In this document: piece by piece, positions 1 through 7,531 of the stretch | Layout: each line of letters opens with the position of its first letter | Position numbering within the stretch: position 1 is the stretch's first letter | Assembly (NCBI GenBank): GCA_030426945.1 | Contig: JAUHXL010000020.1 | Location: 1-35,065, forward strand | Length of the DNA: 35,065 bases | From: a bacterium | GTDB taxonomy: Bacteria > Myxococcota_A > Bradymonadia > UBA7976 > UBA1532 | Reading direction: 5' to 3' | Notes under the pieces: model-generated | What the model was told of the DNA's origin: nothing | The model's database searches: none | The model's input: the letters and a program-made list of their open reading frames with translations, nothing else | Made by a program: the position numbers and the translations under genes

Positions 1-1105
1 TCACGTCGCGCAGGGCCGCCGGCCACTTCGCGAAGGCGCGTCGCGCCGTGCCCCGCGCCACCGTCTCGGCCAGCATGCCGCGCAGCGCCTTGGCGTGGGC
101 CGGCGACATGGCCGTCGCGAAGGGGCCACGGCGCGGCGCGTCCACCGTGCGCCCGTCGGGCGCGCGCAGCCGCTTCACCAGGCGCGGCGTGGGCATCGTG
201 CCGTCGGTCGCGATGGCCGACGCCAGCAGCGCCGCGTGCAGCGGGGTCAGCCGGTTGTGCCAGAACCCCGCCGCCATCCGCGCGCGCTCCAGCGCGTTGC
301 GGGGCACGGTGGCCGTGCTCGCGTCGGTCAGCAGCGGGAAGGGGACCACCCGGTTGAAGCCCACGCGCCGGACCAGCGCGTCGAGCGCCTCCCGCTCGAG
401 GTGCGCGTCCGCCAGGCGGGCGAAGTAGCCGTTGTTGCTGTGCGCGAGGGCGTCGCCCATGTCCGCCGTCTTCGCCCCCGCGCCCGGCGCCTCGAGGTGC
501 TGCGCGTAGACGCGGCGGCGGGCGGACGTGTAGGCGTGGGCCCGGCGCGGCGACACGCCCGCCTCCAGCAGGCCCACCGCGGTGATCATCTTGAAGACGC
601 TGGCCGCGGGCGCCAGGGCGCGCAGCGCCAGGTGGGGCGGGCCCTCGGGATCGAGCGTGGGCGCGACGGGGTGCCGCTCGTCGTAGCGATCCGCCATGGC
701 CAGCACGTCGCCGGTCTTCGGGTCGAGCACCACGACGGCGCCGAACGGGACCTTGGCGCGATCCAGGGCGCGGCTGGCGGCGGCCTGCAGGGCGGCGTCG
801 GTGGTCAGCTCCGCGGTCCAGTCGTTGTCGAGATCGGCGAAGATGTGGCCGTCGTCCGGGTAGACGCGGCCGAGATCCAGCGGGCCCGGCCGCAGGGCGG
901 GCACCTCGAAGGTGGGCACGGCGGGCGCCAGCGCGCCCTCGGCCACGGCCTCCTCGGTCAGCAAGGGATCGGGCGTCGGCGACTCGACCACCGCGGCGCC
1001 CAGCGCGGGTCCGTCCTGTCCCGGCCCAACGAACCAGAGCACCACGGCGTGCAGCGCGACGACGTGCGCGAACACGAACCAGGGGTTCACCAGGCGGGTG
1101 CGCAT
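1..1105 (-). CDS. Penicillin-binding transpeptidase (C-terminus cut by window edge)
   Basis: The first 368 codons of a class B-like penicillin-binding protein are visible, running off the left edge. It should cross-link peptidoglycan peptides in the periplasm. Residues about 9-27 form one N-terminal membrane helix. The transpeptidase domain starts near residue 115 and shows the SxxK motif as S169-V-F-K172 (nucleophile Ser) and the SxN motif as S223-N-N. The third motif, KTG, would lie beyond the edge. Only about 85 residues separate the membrane helix from the catalytic domain, so the usual large dimerisation domain of FtsI/MrdA is absent; short PbpA-type proteins are the closer comparison. 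The ATG at 1105 has GGAGGT seven bases upstream and a promoter at 1139-1167. The substrate class is clear; the exact paralogue is not. Confidence 0.9.
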   Translation of the reverse strand, partial: MRTRLVNPWFVFAHVVALHAVVLWFVGPGQDGPALGAAVVESPTPDPLLTEEAVAEGALAPAVPTFEVPALRPGPLDLGRVYPDDGHIFADLDNDWTAELTTDAALQAAASRALDRAKVPFGAVVVLDPKTGDVLAMADRYDERHPVAPTLDPEGPPHLALRALAPAASVFKMITAVGLLEAGVSPRRAHAYTSARRRVYAQHLEAPGAGAKTADMGDALAHSNNGYFARLADAHLEREALDALVRRVGFNRVVPFPLLTDASTATVPRNALERARMAAGFWHNRLTPLHAALLASAIATDGTMPTPRLVKRLRAPDGRTVDAPRRGPFATAMSPAHAKALRGMLAETVARGTARRAFAKWPAALRDV

Positions 1106-1138
1106 GACCGATACCTCCGGCGGGCGGGCGTATCGCCC

Positions 1139-1167
1139 AATGTAGGCCGGTGTGATCCCAGGTGCAA
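1139..1167 (-). promoter_or_regulatory. Sigma-70-type promoter of the penicillin-binding protein gene
   Basis: On the minus strand TTGCAC (1167-1162) is followed after exactly 17 bases by TACATT (1144-1139). Transcription would start near 1132, leaving a leader of about 26 bases that carries GGAGGT at 1118-1113 before the ATG at 1105. Predicted by eye only. Confidence 0.55.
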
Positions 1168-1222
1168 GGTGGTACGTCGATGGACGCAGCGTTTCGTGTG
1201 GGGGCAGGCGCGCCAAAATCGC

Positions 1223-1251
1223 TTGCGCCCTCCGCGCGACCTCTGTTAGTT
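1223..1251 (+). promoter_or_regulatory. Possible promoter of tRNA-Met
   Basis: TTGCGC (1223-1228) is followed after 17 bases by TTAGTT (1246-1251) within TGTTAGTTT; the tRNA begins 14 bases later. The same TTGCGC hexamer precedes the tRNA-Gly gene at 6230. The -10 match is poor, so confidence is modest. Confidence 0.35.
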
Positions 1252-1264
1252 TCCGCGCCGCTTC

Positions 1265-1338
1265 GGCTTCGTAGCTCAACTGGTTAGAGCGAGCGGCTCA
1301 TAACCGCTAGGTTCGGGGTTCAAGTCCCTGCGAAGCCA
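1265..1338 (+). tRNA. tRNA-Met (CAT), elongator type
   Basis: A full cloverleaf is visible: acceptor stem GGCTTCG (1265-1271) with CGAAGCC (1331-1337), D stem GCTC/GAGC, anticodon stem AGCGG/CCGCT, loop CTCATAA with anticodon CAT at 1299-1301, and a T arm with the TTC loop. The discriminator is A1338. The next bases are CCC, so the CCA end is not encoded. Overall it resembles bacterial elongator tRNA-Met; tRNA-Ile2 with a lysidine-modified CAT anticodon cannot be excluded by eye. The first pair (G-C) is not that of an initiator tRNA. Confidence 0.95.
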
Positions 1339-1342
1339 CCCG

Positions 1343-1372
1343 AACCCTCCTCGTCCGCGGGGAGGGTTTTTT
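1343..1372 (+). terminator. Rho-independent terminator after tRNA-Met
   Basis: AACCCTCC (1343-1350) pairs with GGAGGGTT (1361-1368) around a ten-base loop, and the descending arm runs into six T residues (1367-1372). It ends only 17 bases before the next start codon at 1390. Confidence 0.85.
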
Positions 1373-1389
1373 CGCATCTGGAGGGCGAC

Positions 1390-3252
1390 ATGAGCCACGG
1401 GATGATGCGCTTCTTCATGGCGGGCGTGCTGCTGGGCGCGGTCGGCTGTGAGGCGCGCAGCGACGGCGACGGCACCGCGGCCGAGCAGGGCAACGTGGCC
1501 TGCTCGGACGGCCTCGACAATGACCAGGACGGCCAGATCGACTGCGACGATCCGAGCTGCAGCACGGCCCGCAGCGCGTGCCCCAGCCTCGACATGGGGC
1601 CGGGCGGCGGGCCGGGCGGGGGGCCGGGCGGTGGTCCCGGCGGCGGCCCCACGGGCAACGAGACCGGCAACGCGTTGTGCTCGGACGGCCTCGACAACGA
1701 CGGCGACGGCTTCACCGACTGCGCCGATCGCCACTGCACCTACAACCCTGCGGTGACCGTCTGCGCGGACGCGCCGGGCGAGCGCACGAACGACACCTGC
1801 AGCAACGGCGTCGACGACGACGGCAACGGCTTCGTCGACTGCGACGACTTCTCCTGCTCGCAGAACCCCTGGGTGTCGGTCTGCCCTGGCGAGAACACCG
1901 ACGCGCTCTGCCGTGACGGCCTCGACAACGACGGCAACGGCTTCGCCGACTGCGACGACTTCGGGTGCAGCCGCAACGCGCTCGTCAGCGCCTGCGCCGA
2001 GGGCGAGGCGGGCTTCTGCCTCGACGACGTCGACAACGACGGCGACGGCATGACCGACTGCGACGATCCGGACTGCGCCGTCGCCGCCGCGTGCGGTGGC
2101 GGGCCCGCCCCGCAGCGCGACGGCGGCATGCGGCCGCCCGTCGGTGACATCCCGCCGCTGACCGGCGAGTTCCACGAGACGGGGGACGAGCGCTGCAGCA
2201 ACGGGGTCGACGACGACGGCGACGGGCGCGTGGACTGTGATGATCGCCACTGCACCTACAACCCGAACGTCACCGTCTGCCCCGGCGCGCGCGAGAACAG
2301 CGACGCCCTGTGCAGCGACGGCGTGAACCAGGACGGCAACGACTTCACCGACTGCGACGACTTCTCCTGCTCGCAGAACCCCTGGGTGACGGTCTGTGAC
2401 AGCGAGGCCAGCGACGTCCTGTGCAGCGACGGGATCGACAACGACGGCAACCGCTTCGTCGACTGTGACGACTTCGGGTGCAGCCGCAGCGCGCTCGTCA
2501 GCGTGTGTCGGGACGACGAGGCGGGCTTCTGCCTCGACGGCATCGACAACGACCAGGACGGCGACGTCGACTGCGCCGACACCGACTGCGCCGGGGCGTC
2601 GGTCTGCGGCGCTCAGCCCCCCGCGGACGGCGGCGCCCCGCCGGCAGACGGCGGCGCCCCGCCGGCAGACGGCGGCGCCCCGCCGGCGGACGGCGGCGCC
2701 CCGCCGGCAGACGGGGGCGCCCCGCCAGCGGACGGGGGCGCCCCGCCGGGCGACAGCGGCGTGCCCCCCGAGGATCTGCCGCCGCCCTTCGATCCGGCCG
2801 GCTTCGAGACCGGCGACGCGCTCTGCGCCAACGGCGTGGACGACGACGGGGACGGCGATGTCGACTGTGACGACATCCATTGCCTCGCCAACCCGGCGGT
2901 CACCGTCTGCGACGCGCCGCGCGAGGCGGGCGACGAGGCGTGCAGCAACGGAATGGACGACGATCAGAACGGGTTCATGGACTGCGACGACTTCGCCTGC
3001 AGCCGCAGCCCCTTCGTGACCGTGTGCGGCGCGCAGGAGAACTCGGATCGCGCCTGCAGCGACGGCGTGGACAACGACGACAGCGGCCACACCGACTGTG
3101 ACGACTTCGCCTGCAGCCGCAACGACTTCGTCGGCGTGTGCGACGACACGGAGGGCGGCTTCTGTGGTGATGGGTGGGACAACGACGGCGACGGCGACGT
3201 CGACTGCGCGGACTCGGACTGCGCCGAGGCCGGCTTCTGCGCCCAGCAGTGA
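1390..3252 (+). CDS. Lipoprotein with 13 Asp-rich calcium-type repeats
   Basis: A 620-residue exported protein. Residues 1-19 form a lipoprotein signal peptide ending A17-V-G-C20, with Cys20 the likely lipidated residue. The rest is 13 copies of a 27-30-residue unit of the form C-x-D-G-x-D-N-D-G-D-G-x-x-D-C-x-D-x-x-C. The D-x-D-x-D-G core is that of thrombospondin type 3 and other EF-like calcium sites, here with paired cysteines, so Ca2+ binding and disulfides are expected. Residues about 70-87 (GPGG repeats) and 410-458 (PPADGGA repeats) are flexible linkers. The ATG at 1390 has GGAGGG five to ten bases upstream. A tRNA terminator sits just before it and I see no promoter in between. MopE-type metal-binding proteins have comparable motifs, but the order of residues differs. 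Function is unknown; a surface-anchored structural or adhesive role is a guess. Confidence 0.9.
   Translation: MSHGMMRFFMAGVLLGAVGCEARSDGDGTAAEQGNVACSDGLDNDQDGQIDCDDPSCSTARSACPSLDMGPGGGPGGGPGGGPGGGPTGNETGNALCSDGLDNDGDGFTDCADRHCTYNPAVTVCADAPGERTNDTCSNGVDDDGNGFVDCDDFSCSQNPWVSVCPGENTDALCRDGLDNDGNGFADCDDFGCSRNALVSACAEGEAGFCLDDVDNDGDGMTDCDDPDCAVAAACGGGPAPQRDGGMRPPVGDIPPLTGEFHETGDERCSNGVDDDGDGRVDCDDRHCTYNPNVTVCPGARENSDALCSDGVNQDGNDFTDCDDFSCSQNPWVTVCDSEASDVLCSDGIDNDGNRFVDCDDFGCSRSALVSVCRDDEAGFCLDGIDNDQDGDVDCADTDCAGASVCGAQPPADGGAPPADGGAPPADGGAPPADGGAPPADGGAPPADGGAPPGDSGVPPEDLPPPFDPAGFETGDALCANGVDDDGDGDVDCDDIHCLANPAVTVCDAPREAGDEACSNGMDDDQNGFMDCDDFACSRSPFVTVCGAQENSDRACSDGVDNDDSGHTDCDDFACSRNDFVGVCDDTEGGFCGDGWDNDGDGDVDCADSDCAEAGFCAQQ
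1597..1650 (+). repeat. GPGG-coding 12-bp repeat
   Basis: Four tandem codons-in-phase copies encode Gly-Pro-Gly-Gly, forming a flexible linker between calcium-type repeat 1 and repeat 2 of the lipoprotein. Confidence 0.8.
1669..3249 (+). repeat. Three-copy higher-order repeat of four calcium-type units
   Basis: Within the lipoprotein gene, units 2-5 (about 1669-2100), 6-9 (about 2187-2613) and 10-13 (about 2812-3249) are three copies of one four-unit module of about 143 residues. Each module has the same order of unit endings: an H-C unit ending in N-P-x-V-T-V-C, a D-F-x-C unit, a second D-F-x-C-S-R unit, and a shorter final D-x-D-C unit opened by F-C-x-D. Confidence 0.8.
2617..2763 (+). repeat. 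21-bp tandem repeat coding PPADGGA
   Basis: Six near-identical 21-base copies encode Pro-Pro-Ala-Asp-Gly-Gly-Ala, followed by a seventh degenerate copy (PPGDSGV). They make the linker between the second and third calcium modules and are likely to vary in number between strains. Confidence 0.85.
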
Positions 3253-3319
3253 GCCTCGGTCGGGCGCGACGACACGCGACCACCCCCACGCCCGCCGGTC
3301 TGTGCTAAGAAGGGGAGCG

Positions 3320-3952
3320 ATGCGCTTCGTCGTCCCCGCACTGCTCGCCTCGCTCGCCCTGCCCGCGAGCGCGCTCGCCGATCTCTACACGGTGGTGGAC
3401 AAGAACGGCGAGGTCACCATCACGACCACGCCCCGCAAGGGCGCGCGCATCCTCCACCACGTCCGGGACGACGCCCCGCCCACCCGCCGCGCCCGGCGCG
3501 CCACCCGGCGCGCCACCGCCCAACCCTCGAGCCCATCGGCGCGGGCCCAGCGCTTCGCCCCGCACGTCCGGAGCGCCGCCGACCACTACGGCCTGCCGCA
3601 GGCGCTCGTCTGGGCGGTGATGAAGGTCGAGAGCGGCTTCGATCCGACCGTGGTCAGCGACAAGGGCGCGCAGGGGCTGATGCAGCTGATGCCCGGCACC
3701 GCGGGTGACATGGGGGTCACCGACGCCTTCGATCCGGTGCAGAACATCTACGGCGGGGCGCGCTTCCTGCGCATCCTGGCCAACAAGTTCGACGGCGATC
3801 TGGTGCTGACGCTCTCCGCCTACCACGCGGGCGGCGGCGCCGTGGATCGGGTCGGGGGCATCCCCTACCAGCAGACCGCCGAGTACGTCCGTCGCGTGCT
3901 GAACGCCTACTACGCCTACCAGAAGCAACTGCCGGTCGCCGACACGCCATGA
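3320..3952 (+). CDS. Soluble lytic transglycosylase (SLT/GH23 fold)
   Basis: A 210-residue exported enzyme that should cleave the MurNAc-GlcNAc bond of peptidoglycan with anhydro-product formation. A signal peptide (1 to about 20, ending A-L-A) is followed by a short stretch resembling the DUF4124 motif (Y-x-V-V-D-K-N-G-E-V), an Arg/Ala-rich linker, and an SLT domain from about residue 75. The catalytic Glu lies in K-V-E-S-G-F, followed by the family motifs G-L-M-Q-L-M-P and A-Y-H-A-G (normally A-Y-N-A-G) and by Y-Q-Q-T-x-x-Y-V. I chose the ATG at 3320 because it opens the signal peptide and has AAGGGGAG just upstream; the frame is open further upstream but only as overlap with the preceding gene. 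Its stop overlaps the pgsA start (ATGA), so the two are translationally coupled. Confidence 0.92.
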   Translation: MRFVVPALLASLALPASALADLYTVVDKNGEVTITTTPRKGARILHHVRDDAPPTRRARRATRRATAQPSSPSARAQRFAPHVRSAADHYGLPQALVWAVMKVESGFDPTVVSDKGAQGLMQLMPGTAGDMGVTDAFDPVQNIYGGARFLRILANKFDGDLVLTLSAYHAGGGAVDRVGGIPYQQTAEYVRRVLNAYYAYQKQLPVADTP

Positions 3953-4575
3953 GGGCAACCCTGCGGGAGGAGCTCTTCAACCTCCCCAACATGCTCACGA
4001 TGCTGCGGATCGTCGGCATCCCGCTCGTCATGCTGTTCATCTGGCGCGGCGAGCCGGTCGACTGCGTGATCGCCGGCTGGATCTACTCGGCCGCCACCAT
4101 CACCGACTACTTCGACGGTTACCTCGCCCGCAAGCAGGGCCTGGTGACGGTGATGGGCAAGTTCCTCGACCCCCTCGCCGACAAGCTGATCGTGATGGCC
4201 ATGCTGGTGATGCTGGTGGCGCTGCACCGCGTGCCCGGCTGGCTGGTCGTCCTGATCCTCGCGCGCGAGATGACGATCAACGGGCTGCGCGCCATCGCGT
4301 CGAGCGAGGGCCTGGTGATCGCGGCGGGCAAGGGCGGCAAGATCAAGACGGCGCTCCAGATGATCGGCATCCTCTGTCTGGTGATTCACTACCCGTACGA
4401 TGTGAACTTCGTGGGCCTGCACACGACGCGCATCGACTTCAACGTGGTGGGCATCTGGGTGATGGTCGGCTCGGTGTTCTTCAGCCTGACGAGCGCAATC
4501 GACTATTTCCGTGCGTTCTTCGCCGCGCTCGATCGCAAGCGACGCGGCCCCGACGAGGTGGAGGGGGCGGCATGA
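3949..4575 (+). CDS. pgsA: CDP-diacylglycerol--glycerol-3-phosphate 3-phosphatidyltransferase
   Basis: A 208-residue inner-membrane enzyme that makes phosphatidylglycerol phosphate from CDP-diacylglycerol and glycerol-3-phosphate, the committed step to phosphatidylglycerol and cardiolipin. The CDP-alcohol phosphotransferase signature D-G-x2-A-R-x8-G-x3-D-x3-D is complete, starting at about residue 55 (D-G-Y-L-A-R) and ending with the two metal-binding Asp of L-D-P-L-A-D. Several hydrophobic helices surround it. The N-terminal L-P-N-M-L-T-x-L-R-I motif is typical of PgsA. The start codon overlaps the transglycosylase stop, and its own stop overlaps the nadB start, both as ATGA. Confidence 0.95.
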   Translation: MRATLREELFNLPNMLTMLRIVGIPLVMLFIWRGEPVDCVIAGWIYSAATITDYFDGYLARKQGLVTVMGKFLDPLADKLIVMAMLVMLVALHRVPGWLVVLILAREMTINGLRAIASSEGLVIAAGKGGKIKTALQMIGILCLVIHYPYDVNFVGLHTTRIDFNVVGIWVMVGSVFFSLTSAIDYFRAFFAALDRKRRGPDEVEGAA

Positions 4576-6167
4576 GTCAGCGCTCGGTGGACGTCCTGGT
4601 GATCGGCAGCGGCATCGCGGGCCTCTCCCTGGCCCTCGACGCGGCGCGCCACGGCAGCGTGCTCGTCGTCACCAAGCGCGCCTGCGCCGAGGCGAACACG
4701 CGCTACGCGCAGGGCGGCATCTCCAGCGTGCTGGCCGACGACGACAGCTTCGACGACCACGTCCGCGACACCCTGGTCGCCGGGGCGGGGCTCTGCAAGG
4801 AGCACGTCGTGCGGCTGTGCGTCGAGGAGGGGCCCGAGGCCATTCGGCGTCTCATCGACTGGGGGGTGGCCTTCGACCGGGACGCCGCCGGCCAATACGA
4901 CCTCGGGCGCGAGGGCGGCCACAGCCACCGCCGCGTCTTGCACGCCGGCGACATCACCGGGCAGGAGATCGAGCGCGCCCTCGTGGAGTCCGTCCGCGCG
5001 CATCCCGACATCGAGGTGCTCGAGAATCACCACGCGGTGGACCTGATCACCACGATGAAGCACCTGCGCCGGGGCGGCCCGGTCCAGGTCGTCGGCGCCT
5101 ACGTGCTCGATGTGGAGGCGGCGCGGGTGGACACCATCCGGGCGCGCGTCGTCGCCCTGGCGACGGGCGGGGCGGGCAAGGTCTACAAGTACACCAGCAA
5201 CCCCGACGTCGCGACCGGGGACGGCGTGGCCATGGCCTACCGGGCCGGCGCCCGGGTGGCGAACCTCGAGTTCTTCCAGTTCCACCCCACCTGCCTGTTC
5301 CACGCCAAGGCCAACAGCTTCCTCATCAGCGAGGCCTTGCGGGGCGAGGGCGGCGAGCTGCGGCTGGCGGACGGCACGCCCTTCATGCGCGGCTACCACG
5401 AGCTCGGCAGCCTCGCGCCGCGCGACGTCGTGGCGCGGGCCATCGACAACGAGCTCAAGCGAAGCGGCCAGCCCTTCGTGCTGCTCGACATGACCCACCT
5501 CGACGGTGACTTCATCGTCGAGCGCTTCCCGACGATTCATCGCCGCTGCTTGGCGCTGGGCATCGACATGCGCACGGAGCCCATCCCCGTGGTGCCCGCC
5601 GCGCACTACATGTGTGGTGGCGTGGCGACCGACACGGCGGGACGCGCCAGCGTCGCCGGCCTGTTCGCCATCGGCGAGGTGGCGTGTACCGGGCTGCACG
5701 GGGCCAATCGGCTGGCCAGCAACAGCCTGCTCGAGGGCGTGGTCTTCGGAGCCCGCGCGGCGCGCGCGCTGCCCGAGGCCCTCGCCGCGGCGCCCGCGGG
5801 TCTGGCGCTCCCCGAGTGGGATCCCGGCAACGCGCGGCCTCCGGACGAGGGGGTCGTCATCACGCAGAACTGGAAAGAGATCCGCCGGTTCATGTGGAAC
5901 TACGTCGGGATCGTGCGCAGTGATCGGCGACTCGCCCGCGCCCGCCGGCGCATCGACCTGCTGCGCGAGGAGATCCACGAGTACTACTGGGACTATCAGG
6001 TCACCAGCGATCTGCTCGAGCTGCGCAACCTGGCGATCGTCGCCGAGCTGATCGTGCGGTCGGCCCAGCGTCGCAAGGAGAGCCGCGGACTGCACTTCAA
6101 CATCGACTACCCCGAGCGCGAGGACGCGCGCTTCGGCACGGACACGGTGCTCGAGGGGCTGACCTGA
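4572..6167 (+). CDS. nadB: L-aspartate oxidase
   Basis: A 531-residue flavoprotein that oxidises L-aspartate to iminoaspartate, the first step of de novo NAD synthesis; the product is used by quinolinate synthase NadA. The FAD-binding motif G-S-G-I-A-G is at residues 12-17, followed by Y-A-Q-G-G-I and H-S-H-R-R-V-L-H. The succinate dehydrogenase/fumarate reductase family motifs F-H-P-T, L-R-G-E-G-G and A-P-R-D-V-V-A-R (with the catalytic Arg) are present, as is the late FAD-contact block G-L-H-G-A-N-R-L-A-S-N-S-L-L-E. The C-terminal helical domain is complete. It overlaps pgsA by four bases. nadA and nadC are not in the window. Confidence 0.97.
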   Translation: MSQRSVDVLVIGSGIAGLSLALDAARHGSVLVVTKRACAEANTRYAQGGISSVLADDDSFDDHVRDTLVAGAGLCKEHVVRLCVEEGPEAIRRLIDWGVAFDRDAAGQYDLGREGGHSHRRVLHAGDITGQEIERALVESVRAHPDIEVLENHHAVDLITTMKHLRRGGPVQVVGAYVLDVEAARVDTIRARVVALATGGAGKVYKYTSNPDVATGDGVAMAYRAGARVANLEFFQFHPTCLFHAKANSFLISEALRGEGGELRLADGTPFMRGYHELGSLAPRDVVARAIDNELKRSGQPFVLLDMTHLDGDFIVERFPTIHRRCLALGIDMRTEPIPVVPAAHYMCGGVATDTAGRASVAGLFAIGEVACTGLHGANRLASNSLLEGVVFGARAARALPEALAAAPAGLALPEWDPGNARPPDEGVVITQNWKEIRRFMWNYVGIVRSDRRLARARRRIDLLREEIHEYYWDYQVTSDLLELRNLAIVAELIVRSAQRRKESRGLHFNIDYPEREDARFGTDTVLEGLT

Positions 6168-6185
6168 TCGCGGTCTGATTTTTTT
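6161..6185 (+). terminator. Weak terminator-like hairpin at the end of nadB
   Basis: GACC (6161-6164) can pair with GGTC (6172-6175), followed two bases later by a run of seven T residues (6179-6185). The four-pair stem is weak and overlaps the nadB stop codon, so this is only a possible end of the transglycosylase-pgsA-nadB transcript. Confidence 0.3.
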
Positions 6186-6186
6186 G

Positions 6187-6216
6187 TTGCGCGGACACCG
6201 GCACCACGTTTATAAC
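6187..6216 (+). promoter_or_regulatory. Promoter of the tRNA-Gly pair
   Basis: TTGCGC (6187-6192) is followed after 18 bases by TATAAC (6211-6216); the tRNA starts 14 bases downstream. This is the best -10 element in the window. Confidence 0.5.
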
Positions 6217-6223
6217 CCCGCTC

Positions 6224-6304
<81 letters not shown>

Positions 6305-6402
6305 CCACCCGACCCGTCTAGTCCCCCACACCCCCGCCGTTGGCGGGGCACGGTGCGGCGCGGTTCGGCACCGAGGCAGAGGAGTTTCGGCACGTCCATC
6401 CA

Positions 6403-6479
<77 letters not shown>

Positions 6480-6487
6480 CTGGACGT

Positions 6488-6512
6488 GCCGAGGCCCTGC
6501 CTCGGCTTTTTT
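6488..6512 (+). terminator. Rho-independent terminator after the tRNA-Gly pair
   Basis: GCCGAGGC (6488-6495) pairs perfectly with GCCTCGGC (6499-6506) over a three-base loop and is followed by six T residues (6507-6512). Confidence 0.87.
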
Positions 6513-6581
6513 CATTACGGCCCCGGAGAGTGTTAGAACCGAGCGTCGCGCGCAGCGCGAGGCACGCGGTGGGGGGCAGAG

Positions 6582-7427
6582 GTGGCCGAGGCGGACAAGC
6601 CGGATCAGCCGGGCCGGCCGGATCAGACGGGGGCGGCCGAGCGCCGCAAGACCGGCACCTACCTCTTCGTCAAGCAGGGACGGGCGCGCAAGCCCAGCGC
6701 GGGCCTGCCGCGGCGCGCCAGCCGCCCGGTGCCGATCGTCCCGCGCGACAGCCTGGTCGGTGGCGAGCTCGACGCGGCCGCGATGCCGCTTCGCCATCGC
6801 CGACCCGCCCTCGTCCCCGCCGACATCGATCGGCACCTCTGCTTCTTCTTCGCGCCCGACGGCCCGGCGGCGCAGGCCTACCGCGGCGCGGCCGAGGCCC
6901 TCGTCGAGGCGCGCGGCGCCGGGCGGCGCATCTTGGTCAGCTCGCCCACGCGGGGCGCGGGGCGCACGCTCAGCTGTCTGAACCTGGCCTCGGCCCTCGC
7001 TGAGCACCACAGCGTGGCCGTCGTCGACTGCGACGTGGGCGGTCGCGGGGTGGGTGAGGCCTTCGGCGCGCTGGAGGGGGGCTGGCCCGCTCAGCTCCGC
7101 GCGCGGGCGACCGATCCCCGGCGACCCCTCGACCTGCTGCTGGTCGCCGATCGCCTGGCGGTGCTGCCGCGGGGCCCGCAGGTGCCCGACGCAGCCACCT
7201 TCGCCCAGCTGGCCCCCGCGCTGGCGCTGCTGGTCGCGGCTCACGACCTGGTGCTCCTCGACGGGCCCTCGGTGCTCGAGGACGACCTCAGCCTGCTCGA
7301 CGGCCTCTACGACGCGGTCCTCTTGGTGGTTCGCCCCGAGGACCTCGCTCGCGGCCGCCTCGAGAAGGCCGCCAGCGCCCTCGGCGAGCGCCAGGTGGTG
7401 GGCGCGCTGGTGAACGACGCCCCCTGA
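6582..7427 (+). CDS. CpsD/Wzc-type P-loop ATPase-like protein with Arg in Walker A
   Basis: A 281-residue cytoplasmic protein. Residues 1-90 are polar and probably disordered. From about residue 92 it follows the bacterial tyrosine kinase/ParA-like fold: the A-x-A-Y-R-x-A-A-E-A-L lead-in, a Walker A region S-P-T-R-G-A-G-R128-T, Walker A' V-V-D149-C-D, and Walker B L-L-D227-G-P. The invariant Walker A lysine is replaced by Arg128, so ATP hydrolysis may be lost or altered. There is no C-terminal tyrosine cluster, so autophosphorylation as in Wzc/CpsD is not supported. The GTG start at 6582 follows a GGGGGG tract with about five bases spacing. It stands alone between the tRNA terminator and rpsA. 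Polysaccharide-export regulator or ParA-like localisation factor are both possible; neither is shown. Confidence 0.75.
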   Translation: MAEADKPDQPGRPDQTGAAERRKTGTYLFVKQGRARKPSAGLPRRASRPVPIVPRDSLVGGELDAAAMPLRHRRPALVPADIDRHLCFFFAPDGPAAQAYRGAAEALVEARGAGRRILVSSPTRGAGRTLSCLNLASALAEHHSVAVVDCDVGGRGVGEAFGALEGGWPAQLRARATDPRRPLDLLLVADRLAVLPRGPQVPDAATFAQLAPALALLVAAHDLVLLDGPSVLEDDLSLLDGLYDAVLLVVRPEDLARGRLEKAASALGERQVVGALVNDAP

Positions 7428-7469
7428 GCGGGGGACGCCGGCGCCGGGCGCAATGCCCAGGCTTTCCGC

Positions 7470-7498
7470 TTGCCTTCGACCGAGGCGTCCCGTATGTT
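7470..7498 (+). promoter_or_regulatory. Promoter of rpsA
   Basis: TTGCCT (7470-7475) is followed after exactly 17 bases by TATGTT (7493-7498). Transcription would start near 7505, leaving a leader of about 78 bases with a hairpin at its 5' end. Confidence 0.58.
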
Positions 7499-7509
7499 GC
7501 CGCACCATT

Positions 7510-7531
7510 CCGCCGGCTCCCCAGCCGGCGG
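7510..7531 (+). other. Hairpin in the rpsA leader
   Basis: CCGCCGGC (7510-7517) pairs perfectly with GCCGGCGG (7524-7531) over a six-base loop, within a few bases of the predicted transcript start. There is no T tract. It could stabilise the mRNA or take part in S1 autoregulation, which is known for E. coli rpsA; no role is shown here. Confidence 0.45.

Noticed and set aside
95-1249. Plus-strand frame of about 380 codons across the left end
   Set aside because: It is Arg/Gly/His-rich and opposes a clear transpeptidase with SxxK and SxN motifs.
1597-2763. CRISPR array suspected from regular short repeats
   Set aside because: The repeats are in-frame codons of linkers without unique spacers, and no cas gene is present.
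1276-3090. Minus-strand frame of about 600 codons opposite the calcium-repeat lipoprotein
   Set aside because: Its repeats are the reverse image of the real repeats, and it runs antisense into the tRNA-Met gene.
3303-3311. TGCTAAGAA just before the transglycosylase as a promoter -10
   Set aside because: No -35 at the right distance, and a start there would remove or truncate the ribosome-binding site before ATG 3320.
4503-6095. Minus-strand frame of about 530 codons opposite nadB
   Set aside because: nadB is unambiguous on the plus strand; the antisense frame has no recognisable motif.
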